This document shows positions 44,305-53,613 of a stretch of 64,000 nucleotides of DNA, piece after piece. Within the stretch, counting starts at the first letter, position 1; each line of letters opens with the position of its first letter. Source of the stretch: Paracoccus gahaiensis (GTDB taxonomy: Bacteria; Pseudomonadota; Alphaproteobacteria; Rhodobacterales; Rhodobacteraceae); NCBI RefSeq assembly GCF_005048225.1, contig NZ_SUNI01000006.1, positions 124,001 to 188,000 of the forward strand, given 5' to 3'. The notes below the pieces were generated by a model that was not told where the DNA came from, did no database searches, and saw only the letters and a program-made list of their open reading frames with translations. The translations under genes and the position numbers were made by a program.

Positions 44305-46023
44305 ATGACGCGCAGCAGCTATTGGGGACCCGCCCGCGGGACGGACGGCTGGACCTTCCGGCTGTGGGCACCGCGGGCCGCCAAGGTCGATCTGCTGATC
44401 GATCAGGCCGATCTGCCGATGGCGCAGGACGGGGACGGGCTGTGGTCGCTGGATCATCCCGCCACGCCGGGCGTCACCTACCGCTTCCGCGTCGACGGGC
44501 AGGAGATGCCCGATCCCGCCAGCCGGCTGCAGGCCGGGGGCGTCAGCGATGCCTCGGTGCTGGTGGATGCGCCAGCGCCGCGCGACTGGCCGGGCCGGGA
44601 CTGGGCCGAGGCGGTGATCTACGAGATGCATGTCGGCACCTTCACCCCCGAGGGCACGCTGACCGCCGCCGTGGCGCATCTGCCGCATCTGGCCGCCCTG
44701 GGCTTCACCGCGATCCAGCTGATGCCGGTGGGCCAGTTCCCCGGCGACCGGGGCTGGGGCTATGACGGCGTCCTGCCCTTCGCGCCCCATCCCGCCTATG
44801 GCTGCCCCGGCGATCTGCGCCGCCTGGTCGAGGCCGCGCATCGCGAGGGGCTGATGGTGATCCTGGATCTGGTGATGAACCATTTCGGCCCCGAAGGCGC
44901 CTGGCTGCACCACTCTTCGCCCGATTTCTTCGACGAGGGCCGCCAGACCCCCTGGGGCGCGGCCATCAACTTCGACCGGCCGCAGGTGCGCGACTTCTGG
45001 ACCTCCTGCGCGCTGCACTGGCTGGAGGCCTATGGCATCGACGGGCTGCGCCTGGATGCGGTCCACCAAATCGCCGGGCCGGGGGCCGACGGCTTCATGA
45101 CCGATCTGGCCGCAGCGGTTCACGGCTTGCAGCCCCGCCGCCACCTGATCACCGAGGATGAGCGCAACATCCCCGACCTGCGCGAGGCGGGCTATGACGC
45201 GACCTGGAACGACGATTTCCACCATGCCGTCCATGTCGCGCTGACCGGCGAATCCGACAGCTATTTTGCGCCCTTCGCCGCCGATCCGGTGGGCGATCTG
45301 GCCTTGGCCCTGCAACGCGGCCATGTCGAGGAGGGCCAGCCCCGCCCGCCCCGCGGCGAGCTGCGCGGCGCGCCCTGCGGCCATCTGCACCCGGTGACCT
45401 TCGTGAACTCGACCCAGACCCATGATCAGGTCGGCAACCGCGCGCAGGGCGACCGCCTGCTGACACTGGCCGATCCGCAGGCGGTGGCGGCGGTCTATGC
45501 GCTGATGCTGGTCGCGCCCTATATCCCGATGGTCTTCATGGGCGAGGAACGCGGCGAGACCGCGCCCTTCCAGTTCTTCGCCGATTTCACCGGCGATCTG
45601 GCGGCGGCCGTGCGCAAGGGCCGCGCGGCCGAATTCGCGGGCATCGCGGCCCTTGGCGATGCCGTGCCCGACCCACTGTCGCCCGACACGATGGCCCGGT
45701 CGCGCCTTGGCTGGGCCGAGGACGACCGCGCCCGCGAGTGGATGACGCTGACCCGCCGCGCGCTGGAGTTCCGCGCCGCCCATGTCGTCCCGCTGCTGAA
45801 AAGCGGGATGCCGCAGACGACCGTCACCCGCGACGGCCCCGGCCTGATCCGCGCCACCTGGCAGTTCCCGGCGGGCGGGCTGACCCTGTCGCTGGCCCTG
45901 GGCCAGACCGACCCCGCCCCCTTGGAAGATGCCGACATCCGTGTCGGTGCGGCCGATGCCTCTCATTCGCTGACCGTGAAGGCGCTGCCTTCGGCCAACC
46001 CCTGTCAGAAAGACCTTGCATGA
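44305..46023 (+). CDS. treZ: Malto-oligosyltrehalose trehalohydrolase
   Basis: A 572-residue GH13 enzyme that releases trehalose from malto-oligosyl-trehalose. An N-terminal carbohydrate-binding part (WGPARGTDGWTFRLWAPRAAKV) precedes the barrel with VIYEMHVGTFTPEGT, DLVMNHFGPEG, the nucleophile in GLRLDAVHQI, the acid in LITEDERN and the transition-state pair THDQVGNRAQG. ATG 44305 is the first one matching the family start. It overlaps treY as ATGA. Trehalose is the likely osmotic and desiccation protectant made from glycogen here. Confidence 0.94.
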   Translation: MTRSSYWGPARGTDGWTFRLWAPRAAKVDLLIDQADLPMAQDGDGLWSLDHPATPGVTYRFRVDGQEMPDPASRLQAGGVSDASVLVDAPAPRDWPGRDWAEAVIYEMHVGTFTPEGTLTAAVAHLPHLAALGFTAIQLMPVGQFPGDRGWGYDGVLPFAPHPAYGCPGDLRRLVEAAHREGLMVILDLVMNHFGPEGAWLHHSSPDFFDEGRQTPWGAAINFDRPQVRDFWTSCALHWLEAYGIDGLRLDAVHQIAGPGADGFMTDLAAAVHGLQPRRHLITEDERNIPDLREAGYDATWNDDFHHAVHVALTGESDSYFAPFAADPVGDLALALQRGHVEEGQPRPPRGELRGAPCGHLHPVTFVNSTQTHDQVGNRAQGDRLLTLADPQAVAAVYALMLVAPYIPMVFMGEERGETAPFQFFADFTGDLAAAVRKGRAAEFAGIAALGDAVPDPLSPDTMARSRLGWAEDDRAREWMTLTRRALEFRAAHVVPLLKSGMPQTTVTRDGPGLIRATWQFPAGGLTLSLALGQTDPAPLEDADIRVGAADASHSLTVKALPSANPCQKDLA

Positions 46024-48293
46024 CGTCGCGCATTCCGACTGCCACCAGCCGCATCCAGCTGCGCGAGGGGTTCGATTTCGCGGCCCTGTCCGAGCGTCTG
46101 GACCAGATCGCCGATCTGGGCGTGACGCATCTGTACCTGTCGCCGATCTTCACGGCGACCGAGGGCTCGACCCACGGCTATGACATCACTGATCCGACCG
46201 AGATCGACCCCGCGCTTGGCGGGCGCCGCGCCTTCGACCGGCTGGCCCGGCAGGCGCAGGGCAAGGGTCTGGGGATCATCCTGGACATCGTGCCGAACCA
46301 CACCGCCTTTTCGGTGCAGAACCCCTGGCTGGCCGATGTGCTGGCGCAGGGCCGGGCCAGCACCCGGGCGCGGCATTTCGACATCGACTGGCAGGCCGGG
46401 CCGCTGGTCCTGCCTTGGCTGCCCGAGCCCTTCGAAAAGATGCTGCTGGACGGCGCCTTCAAGGTCCGCGACGGGCAGTGGCAGTTCAACGGCATGTCCC
46501 TGCCGCTGGCGCCGGGCACGGACACGACATCGGACCTGCGCGCCCTGCACGAGGCCCAGCACTGGCGGCTGGTCCATTACGCGATGGAGCGGGATTCGAT
46601 CACCCATCGCCGCTTCTTCAACGTCACCGACCTGATCGGCATGCGGGTCGAGGATCCGCGCGTCTTCGACGACACCCATGCGCTGATCATCGATCTGGTG
46701 CGGGGCGGGCAGGTGCAGGGGCTGCGCGTCGACCATATCGACGGGCTGGCCGATCCGGCGGGCTATCTGGACCGGCTGGCCCGCGCGCTGCCCGTCACCC
46801 CCATCTGGATCGAGAAGATCCTGACCGGCGACGAGATCCTGCCCGAGGGCTGGAAGACCGTCGGCACCACCGGCTACGAGGCCGGGCGGCTGATCTCGCG
46901 GATGCTGACGCCGCAGGCGGGCTTCGACGATCTGGACGGCCTCTGGCGCGCGGCGACCGGCGAGACGGACGATTTCCACAGCGCCCTGATCCGCGCCAAG
47001 CATGACGTGCTGGACAACGAACTGGCTGCCGAGCGGCGCCAGTTGGCGCAGATGGCGGGGCAGGCGATGGCCGGGTCGGTCGAGGCCGAGCCCGGCCCCG
47101 AGATGCTGCGCGAGGCGGTCACCGCGCTGCTGGTCGCGATGCCCTGCTATCGCAGCTATGTCACCCGCGACGGCGCCAGCGAGTCCGATCGCGCGATGAT
47201 CGCCCGCGTCGCGGATGAGGCGGCGGCGGGCCTGCGCCATGACGAGGTGCTGCGCGCGCTGGCCACGATCTGGACCGATCCGGCCAATCATGCGCAGATG
47301 GATTTCGTGATCCGCCTGCAGCAGGTCTCGGGCGCGCTTCTGGCCAAGGCGCAGGAGGATACGGCCGGCTTCCGCTGGACCCGCTACCTGCCCGGCAACG
47401 AGGTGGGCGCCGAGCCCGACGAGGCGACCGTCACCGCCCGCGATGCGACCGCGACGCTGGCCCGCCGCCGCCCCGGCGACATGGTGCTGACCTCGTCCCA
47501 TGACAGCAAGCGCTCCGAGGATGCGCGCGCGCGGCTGATCGCCGCCAGCCATCTGCCGCAGGATCTGGGCGCGCTGGACCAGGCCGCCGCCGCCATGCCC
47601 GCGGCCAAGGACGTTCCGCCCGCCTGGCGCTGGTACATGGTGCAATCGGCTATGGCCCTGCACGGCGCGGACGAGGCGCCCGACCGTCTGGCCCGCCATG
47701 TGCAGAAGGCCATGCGCGAGGCCAAGGAGGACAGCTTCTGGACCAATCCCGACGAGGCGCTGGAAACCCGCGTCTCGGATCTGGGCCGTGCGCTGCTGGC
47801 CGAATGGGAGGGCACCCCACCCGAGGCGCTGACCCGGCTTCTGGACCGCGCGCAGGCGCTGGTGCTGATGCAATTGCTGCTCAAGACGATCATGCCGGGC
47901 TTTCCCGACATCTATCAGGGCACGCAGGACCTGTTCCTGGCGCTGACCGATCCCGACAACCGCCGCCCCCCCGATTGGGACGGCTTGGCGATGATCGCGG
48001 ATCGCGACGATCTGGGCAGCCTCAAGGCGCAATGGACGCGGCACCTGCTGCACATGCGCCAGGCCGAGGCCGATCTGCTGCGCGACGCCAGCTCCGAGGC
48101 GCGGATCGACGAGGGCGGCGTGGCGCTAATCCGGCGGCTGGACGATCGCCGTCTGATTGCACGGCTGGACCTGCCCGGGGGCTCAAGCGGCGATCTGCCC
48201 GAAGGACAGGCGGTGCTGGACTGGACAGGCCCGGATGGCTGCCGTGTGCGGCTGGTTGAGGCAGGATCGGGCAGGGGCCGGGCTGATATTTGA
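46020..48293 (+). CDS. treY: Malto-oligosyltrehalose synthase
   Basis: A 757-residue GH13 enzyme that turns the reducing end of malto-oligosaccharides into a trehalose unit. Motifs: THGYDITDPTEIDPALGG, DIVPNHTAF, GLRVDHIDGLADPAGY with the nucleophile, PIWIEKIL and the late SSHDSKRSEDARAR region. The length is typical of TreY. Co-translated with treZ. Confidence 0.94.
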   Translation: MTSRIPTATSRIQLREGFDFAALSERLDQIADLGVTHLYLSPIFTATEGSTHGYDITDPTEIDPALGGRRAFDRLARQAQGKGLGIILDIVPNHTAFSVQNPWLADVLAQGRASTRARHFDIDWQAGPLVLPWLPEPFEKMLLDGAFKVRDGQWQFNGMSLPLAPGTDTTSDLRALHEAQHWRLVHYAMERDSITHRRFFNVTDLIGMRVEDPRVFDDTHALIIDLVRGGQVQGLRVDHIDGLADPAGYLDRLARALPVTPIWIEKILTGDEILPEGWKTVGTTGYEAGRLISRMLTPQAGFDDLDGLWRAATGETDDFHSALIRAKHDVLDNELAAERRQLAQMAGQAMAGSVEAEPGPEMLREAVTALLVAMPCYRSYVTRDGASESDRAMIARVADEAAAGLRHDEVLRALATIWTDPANHAQMDFVIRLQQVSGALLAKAQEDTAGFRWTRYLPGNEVGAEPDEATVTARDATATLARRRPGDMVLTSSHDSKRSEDARARLIAASHLPQDLGALDQAAAAMPAAKDVPPAWRWYMVQSAMALHGADEAPDRLARHVQKAMREAKEDSFWTNPDEALETRVSDLGRALLAEWEGTPPEALTRLLDRAQALVLMQLLLKTIMPGFPDIYQGTQDLFLALTDPDNRRPPDWDGLAMIADRDDLGSLKAQWTRHLLHMRQAEADLLRDASSEARIDEGGVALIRRLDDRRLIARLDLPGGSSGDLPEGQAVLDWTGPDGCRVRLVEAGSGRGRADI

Positions 48294-48301
48294 CGGCTGC
48301 G

Positions 48302-48326
48302 GGAACATCCGGAGCGCGAGCTGGTT
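48302..48326 (+). promoter_or_regulatory. Candidate EcfG promoter of glgC-glgX
   Basis: GGAAC at 48302-48306, 16 bases, GGTT at 48323-48326, about 75 bases before glgC and directly after the treY stop. Confidence 0.6.
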
Positions 48327-48401
48327 CGATCCGGACCCGCTTGCGGTCCGGCTGTCGTCCCGACCGCATCGCATCACCCCGAACGCCAGAGGAGCCGCCC
48401 C

Positions 48402-49574
48402 GTGTCCGTTCTCCCTCCCCATCCGCCGGGCACGCGCGCCATGCCCCTGCGCGCCCCTCTGACCCTGCGCTCGACCCCCGCGCCCGACCTGGCGACGCTG
48501 CTTCTGGCGGGGGGCAAGGGCACCCGGCTGCACGATCTGACCGCGCAGGACAGCAAGCCTGCCGTTCCCTTCGCCGGGGCGAACCGGATCATCGACTTCG
48601 CCATGGCCAATGCGGTGAATTCGGGCCTGCGGCAGATGCTGGTCGCCACGCAATACGCGCCGCGCAGCCTGCATCACCACCTGCCCACCCGGTGGGGCCA
48701 CCGGTTCGAGCCGCGCGGGTTGCAGACCCGCGACGGGCGCGATCTGTATCTGGGCACCGCCGATGCCGCCCGCCGCTGCTGGGCGCCGCTGGAGGCAATG
48801 GGGGGCGATCATGTGCTGATCCTGGCCGCCGACCATGTCTACGAGATGGATTACACGGCCCTGCTGGCGGCGCATCGCGCCTCGGGGGCCGCAGTGACGG
48901 TCGCGGTGGACACCGTGCCGCGCGGTGAGGCGAGCGGGTTCGGCGTGATGCAGGCCGACGCCGATGACCGCGCCCTGTCGTTTCAAGAAAAGCCTGCCGA
49001 CCCCGCCGGGATGATCGGCGACCCCGACCGCGCGCTGGTGTCGATGGGCATCTATGTCTTCGACCGCGCCTGGCTGCGCGCGGCGCTGTTCGACCGGCCC
49101 GCCGGGGCGATGGATTTCGGCCATGACGTGATCCCCGACGCGGTGGCGCAGGGTCAGGCCGCCGTCTGGCAGCTGCCCGCCGGGTCCTCGGGCCGGGCCT
49201 ATTGGCGCGACGTGGGCACGCTGGACGCGCTGCGTCGGGCGCAACTGGACTTCATCGGCGCCCCGCCCGTGGCGCTGCCCTTCGCCGGCCCCGTGTCGGA
49301 CTGGTATCTGGGGCGGGGCAGCATCGCCATGCCCGGTGCCGTCGTGGCCAAGGGTGCGCGACTGACCAACACCCTGGTCGCCCCCGGCGCGCAGGTTCCC
49401 GCAGGGCTTGTGACCGGGGACGACCCGAAGGAAGATGCCCGCTGGTTCACCCGCACCGATGCGGGTACAGTTCTGATAACCCAAGCGATGCTGGACAGCC
49501 GTGCGGCACATGCCCATATCCGGCGTTCGGTCACATCGCCCGCCCCTTTCAAACGTCGAGGACTTCATGCGTGA
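48402..49574 (+). CDS. glgC: Glucose-1-phosphate adenylyltransferase
   Basis: A 390-residue nucleotidyltransferase that makes ADP-glucose for glycogen. The N-terminal LAGGKGTRLHDLT with DSKPAVPFAG and RIIDFAMANAVNSG are the nucleotide and allosteric region; YRDVGT-like YWRDVGTLDA and the C-terminal left-handed beta-helix follow. The GTG at 48402 has AGAGGAG upstream; an ATG 13 codons later is the alternative. It overlaps glgX by 8 bases. No glycogen synthase or branching enzyme lies in the window. Confidence 0.92.
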   Translation: MSVLPPHPPGTRAMPLRAPLTLRSTPAPDLATLLLAGGKGTRLHDLTAQDSKPAVPFAGANRIIDFAMANAVNSGLRQMLVATQYAPRSLHHHLPTRWGHRFEPRGLQTRDGRDLYLGTADAARRCWAPLEAMGGDHVLILAADHVYEMDYTALLAAHRASGAAVTVAVDTVPRGEASGFGVMQADADDRALSFQEKPADPAGMIGDPDRALVSMGIYVFDRAWLRAALFDRPAGAMDFGHDVIPDAVAQGQAAVWQLPAGSSGRAYWRDVGTLDALRRAQLDFIGAPPVALPFAGPVSDWYLGRGSIAMPGAVVAKGARLTNTLVAPGAQVPAGLVTGDDPKEDARWFTRTDAGTVLITQAMLDSRAAHAHIRRSVTSPAPFKRRGLHA

Positions 49575-51642
49575 CCAGACCCCCCCTGCCTTTGATGCCA
49601 GCCAGGCCCGATCCGATACGCTCGGGGCCGAATATGTGGGCGAGGGGACGAATTTCGCACTGTTTTCCGACCACGCCACCTCGGTCGAGCTGTGCCTCTT
49701 CGACGAGACCGGGCAGGAAGAACTGCACCGCCTGACCCTGCCCGAGATGGAGGGCGGCGTCTGGTTCGGATACCTGCCCGACATCCTGCCGGGCCAGGTC
49801 TACGGCTACCGCGTCCACGGCCCCTACGAGCCCGAGAACGGCCACCGCTTCAACCCCAACAAGCTGCTGCTGGACCCCTATGCCCGCGAGCTGCGCGGCG
49901 AGATCATCTGGGACGACGCGCTTCACGGCTATACGATCGGCAAGGACGACCTGTCCTTCGACACCCGCGACAGCGCGCCCTTCATGCCCAAGGGCGTGGT
50001 GGTGGACAGCCGCTTTGACTGGGACACCGAGCGCGCGCTGCGCACGCCCTGGACCGACACGGTGATCTACGAGGCCCATGTGAAGGGCCTGACTCAGGCG
50101 CATCCCGACGTGCCCGAGGATCTGCGCGGCACCTTCCGGGGCCTGGTCACCGAACCGGTCATCAGCCACCTGCAGAAGATCGGCGTGACCACGGTCGAGC
50201 TGCTGCCGATCCACGCCTTTGCCAATGACCGCTATCTGGTCGAGAAGGACCTGTCGAACTATTGGGGCTATTCGACCCTGTCCTTCTTCGCGCCGCATGC
50301 ACCCTATCTGAAGACCGGCCAGATCCGCGAAGTGAAGGAGGCCATCCGCCGCTTCCACAAGGCGGGAATCGAGGTCATCCTGGACGTGGTCTTCAACCAC
50401 ACTTGCGAGGGCTCGGAACTGGGCCAGACCCTGTCCTTCCGGGGCATCGACAATGCCAGCTACTACCTGCTCTCCGAGGACAAGCGCCACAGCTTCGACA
50501 CCACCGGCACGGGCAACACCCTGAACGTCGCGCATCCGATGGTGCTGCGCATGGTCATGGACAGCCTGCGCTATTGGGTGCAGGTCATGCATGTCGACGG
50601 CTTCCGCTTCGACCTGGCCTCGACCTTGGGCCGCGAGACCGAAGGCTTCGAGCGCGATGGCAGTTTCTTCAACGCGATCCGTCAGGACCCGGTCCTGTCG
50701 GGCATCAAGCTGATCGCCGAGCCCTGGGACGTGGGCGATGGCGGCTATCAGGTCGGCGGCTATCGCTGGCCCTTCCGCGAATGGAACGACCAGTTCCGCG
50801 ACGACACCCGCGCCTTCTGGCGCCGCGACCCCGGCATGCTGGGCGCGATAAGCGAACGTCTGTCGGGATCGCCCGTGCAGTTCAACCACAGCCACCGCCC
50901 CGCCACCAGCTCGGTCAACTTCGTGGCGGCGCATGACGGCTTCACGCTGTGGGACACGGTCAGCTACAACGACAAGCACAACGACGCCAATGGCGAGGAC
51001 AACCGTGACGGCCACGGCCACAACTTGTCCGACAACATGGGTGCCGAAGGGCCGACCGACGACGCGGCGATCGACACGGCCCGCCTGCGCCGCGTGCGCG
51101 GGATGCTGGCGACGGTCTTCCTGTCACAGGGCGTGCCGATGATTCTGGCCGGCGACGAGCTGGGCAACAGCCAGGACGGCAACAACAACGCCTATTGCCA
51201 GGACAATGCGATCAGCTGGCTGAACTGGGACGAGGCGCGCGGCGACGTGCGCGAGGCGGTCGAGGCGCTGGCGGCCTTCCGCACCGAGACGGGGCTGGGC
51301 TCGACCCGCTTCTCGACCACCGCCGAGGATGCGCAGGAGGGCCGCCCGGTCAGCCGCTGGCTGCATCCGCGCGGCGCGGCGATGCAGGACATCGACTGGT
51401 CGGACGGCGACCAGCAGGCCTTGGGCCTGCTGATGGAACCGGTCTCGGGCGGCGAGGTGCTGATCATGATGAATGCGGGCGACGACATCGAGTTCGCCCT
51501 GCCCGAAGGCGACTGGTGCCTGCGCATCGACACGTCGCGCGACGAGGTCGCCTGCAGCGAGATCCACTCGGGGGTTCTGCCCTTGGGGTGGCAAAGCGTG
51601 GCCGCGCTGACGCGCGTGGTCCCCTCCTCCGGGTCGCACTGA
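49567..51642 (+). CDS. glgX: Glycogen debranching enzyme
   Basis: A 691-residue GH13 isoamylase-type enzyme. It has the N-terminal carbohydrate-binding domain (GTNFALFSDHATSVELCLFDE), VIYEAHVKGLTQAHPDVPEDLRG-type barrel start, the nucleophile in GFRFDLASTLGRE, the acid in LIAEPWDVG and AAHDGFTLWDTVSYNDKHN. It cuts alpha-1,6 branches; the linear chains released feed TreY/TreZ, so treZ-treY-glgC-glgX links glycogen to trehalose. ATG 49567 lies inside the glgC end with GAGG upstream. Confidence 0.94.
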   Translation: MRDQTPPAFDASQARSDTLGAEYVGEGTNFALFSDHATSVELCLFDETGQEELHRLTLPEMEGGVWFGYLPDILPGQVYGYRVHGPYEPENGHRFNPNKLLLDPYARELRGEIIWDDALHGYTIGKDDLSFDTRDSAPFMPKGVVVDSRFDWDTERALRTPWTDTVIYEAHVKGLTQAHPDVPEDLRGTFRGLVTEPVISHLQKIGVTTVELLPIHAFANDRYLVEKDLSNYWGYSTLSFFAPHAPYLKTGQIREVKEAIRRFHKAGIEVILDVVFNHTCEGSELGQTLSFRGIDNASYYLLSEDKRHSFDTTGTGNTLNVAHPMVLRMVMDSLRYWVQVMHVDGFRFDLASTLGRETEGFERDGSFFNAIRQDPVLSGIKLIAEPWDVGDGGYQVGGYRWPFREWNDQFRDDTRAFWRRDPGMLGAISERLSGSPVQFNHSHRPATSSVNFVAAHDGFTLWDTVSYNDKHNDANGEDNRDGHGHNLSDNMGAEGPTDDAAIDTARLRRVRGMLATVFLSQGVPMILAGDELGNSQDGNNNAYCQDNAISWLNWDEARGDVREAVEALAAFRTETGLGSTRFSTTAEDAQEGRPVSRWLHPRGAAMQDIDWSDGDQQALGLLMEPVSGGEVLIMMNAGDDIEFALPEGDWCLRIDTSRDEVACSEIHSGVLPLGWQSVAALTRVVPSSGSH

Positions 51643-51682
51643 CGCCCCGGCCCAGAAAAAAATAAGGAAGATGGAGAAGACG

Positions 51683-52057
51683 ATGATGGACGACAGCACC
51701 CCGGACCGGAACGAGGCCATTCGCAACCGCGCGCATGAGATCTGGGAAAGCGAGGGTTGCCCCGAGGGGCGCGAGGCCGAACATTGGGCCCGCGCCGAGG
51801 CGGAGCTGTTCGCCACCGAGGAGGGCGGCTCCCTGTCGGACGCCGCCTCCCAGAGCGGAACCATGCATGAGGCGATGCCGGACGCGTCGGGGCCGGATGC
51901 GATGGCTGAAGATGCCGCGCCGGCGGTCAAGACCAAGGCCAAGAGAAAAACCAAGGATACCTCGGGACTGGCCGCGAACGGGGACAGTGCGCTTGGCGCC
52001 AAGCCTGCCCGCAAGCCGCGCAGCAAGCCGGCGGCCAAGGACTCCTCGGCCACGTAA
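51683..52057 (+). CDS. DUF2934 protein with basic tail
   Basis: About 124 residues. The N-terminus (NEAIRNRAHEIWESEGCPEGREAEHWARAE) is a DUF2934 domain, a short helical domain of unknown function often near glgX/treY genes in alphaproteobacteria. The middle is acidic and low complexity, and the tail is Lys/Ala/Pro-rich (KTKAKRKTKD, KPARKPRSKPAAK), suggesting nucleic-acid or polyanion contact. Start uncertain: ATG at 51671, 51683 or 51686; GGAGAAG best fits the latter two. Confidence 0.82.
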   Translation: MMDDSTPDRNEAIRNRAHEIWESEGCPEGREAEHWARAEAELFATEEGGSLSDAASQSGTMHEAMPDASGPDAMAEDAAPAVKTKAKRKTKDTSGLAANGDSALGAKPARKPRSKPAAKDSSAT

Positions 52058-52082
52058 TCGCCGGGTCCGGTCGAACCGGAAT

Positions 52083-52116
52083 GGCGCGCTATCCCGTCTG
52101 GTATCGCGCGCCTTTT
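52083..52116 (+). terminator. Rho-independent terminator after DUF2934 gene
   Basis: GGCGCGC and GCGCGCC arms, with partly pairing interior (TATC/GTAT), followed by TTTT. It lies between convergent genes. Confidence 0.6.
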
Positions 52117-52140
52117 GTCGTGACGGGGCGTCCCGAACGG

Positions 52141-52986
52141 CTAGCCCAGGATCACCCGATGCTCGCGCTGGCCGCGCGCCTCCGAGGCCAGCGCGAAGGT
52201 GCAGCCATCCTCGGGCGTGGGGTCGTCCAGACCATCCCGGGCCGTGGTCACGAAGAGCGTGGTCAGATCGGCGCCGCCGAAGCCGGGGCAGGTGGTCTGC
52301 GGCACGGGCAGCTCGATGGCGCGGTCGAAGCGCCCCTGCCGGTCATAGCGCGCCACCCGGCCTGCGCCCCATTGCGCCGACCACAACCCGCCTTCGGCAT
52401 CGATCACCGCGCCATCGGGGTTGAGCCCCTCGGCGCTGAGGTCGATGAAGGGCTGCGGATCGCCCTTTGGCCAGCCCTGCGCATCCAGCGCCACCTGCCA
52501 GATCATCCCCAGATCGGTATCGGCGAAATGCGCCAGATCGCCCTCGGGCGTGAAGCAGATCGCGTTGGTGATGGTGATGTCCTCGAACAGGCGCCGCAAT
52601 TCGCCCTTGTAGAAGCGCCAGATCGAGCCGGCGCCCGCCTGACCCTCCAGCCCCATCGTGCCGATCCAGAAGCCGCCCTGCGGATCGGCCCGCCCGTCAT
52701 TCGACCGGGTCAGCGGATTGTCGGCCTCCAGCGGCACCAGCAGCTGGCGCGACCCGTCGGCCAGACCGACCAGCGACAGCCCCCGGCTGGAGGCGACCAG
52801 CAGGTGGTCGCGATCCACGATCCCGGCGGCCGAGATATGGTCGTCGAAATCCCAATGCTGCCGCGCCCCGTCCAGGGGTTTGCAATACATCCGCCTGCTC
52901 AGGATATCGAACCAGATCAACGCGTTGCGGTCGGAATGCCACAGCACGCCTTCGCCCAGCCTGCATTGCGTGTCGTCAAAGATCAT
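52141..52986 (-). CDS. SMP-30/gluconolactonase-family lactonase
   Basis: A 281-residue six-bladed propeller. The metal ligands are expected in LGEGVLWH, PLTRSNDGRADPQGGFWIGTM and LNPDGAVIDAEGGLWSA, all present. It opens sugar lactones such as galactono- or gluconolactone. It is translationally coupled (ATGA) to dgoA, so the likely substrate is galactonolactone, placing it before galactonate dehydratase, which is not in this window. Confidence 0.92.
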   Translation of the reverse strand: MIFDDTQCRLGEGVLWHSDRNALIWFDILSRRMYCKPLDGARQHWDFDDHISAAGIVDRDHLLVASSRGLSLVGLADGSRQLLVPLEADNPLTRSNDGRADPQGGFWIGTMGLEGQAGAGSIWRFYKGELRRLFEDITITNAICFTPEGDLAHFADTDLGMIWQVALDAQGWPKGDPQPFIDLSAEGLNPDGAVIDAEGGLWSAQWGAGRVARYDRQGRFDRAIELPVPQTTCPGFGGADLTTLFVTTARDGLDDPTPEDGCTFALASEARGQREHRVILG

Positions 52987-53588
52987 GCTGCCACCTCATC
53001 CCAAGCCACCACCAGCGCGCGCGCGCGCTCGGATACCGTATCCGCGTCATCGCCGGGCCGATAGAGCGCCGAGCCGATCCCCAGCCCCGCCGCCCCGGCC
53101 TGGTACCAATCCCCCATCGTCGCGGCCGAGACGCCCCCCACGGCCCAAAGCGCGGTGTCCTGCGGCAGCACCGCCCGCATCGCGCGCAGGCCCGCAGGGC
53201 CGATCAGCTCTCCGGGGAACAGCTTGAGGGCCGCGGCCCCGGCGGCCAGCGCAGCGAAGGCCTCGGTCGGGGACATCACGCCGGGATAGCTGTCCATCCC
53301 GGCGGCGACGGTGGCGCGGATGACCGCCGGATCGCAGTTAGGCGACAGGACCATGCGCCCGCCCGCATCCGCCACGGCCGCTACCTGATCGGGGCTCAGC
53401 ACCGTGCCCGCGCCGATCCGCGCTCGGTCCCCGAACTCGCGCACCATCAGCGCGATGCTGTCCAGCGGATCGGGAGAGTTCAGCGGCACCTCCAGCCGGG
53501 TGATGCCGGCGACGATCAGGGCCTGCGCGATGGCCGGGGCCTCGCGCGGGGTCAGGCCGCGCAGGATGGCGATGAGGGGTCGGGACAT
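52983..53588 (-). CDS. dgoA: 2-dehydro-3-deoxy-6-phosphogalactonate aldolase
   Basis: A 201-residue KDPG/KDPGal aldolase. PLIAILRGLTPREAPAIAQAL and LEVPLNSPDP contain the family start, GAGTVLSPDQV the phosphate area and LKLFPGELIGP the Schiff-base lysine. The LNSP and GELIGP variants point to the galactonate enzyme, not Eda. It cleaves KDPGal to pyruvate and glyceraldehyde-3-phosphate. It lies 25 bases after dgoK. Confidence 0.93.
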   Translation of the reverse strand: MSRPLIAILRGLTPREAPAIAQALIVAGITRLEVPLNSPDPLDSIALMVREFGDRARIGAGTVLSPDQVAAVADAGGRMVLSPNCDPAVIRATVAAGMDSYPGVMSPTEAFAALAAGAAALKLFPGELIGPAGLRAMRAVLPQDTALWAVGGVSAATMGDWYQAGAAGLGIGSALYRPGDDADTVSERARALVVAWDEVAA

Positions 53589-53613
53589 GGGACAGATCCT
53601 TCCGGTCAGAGGG

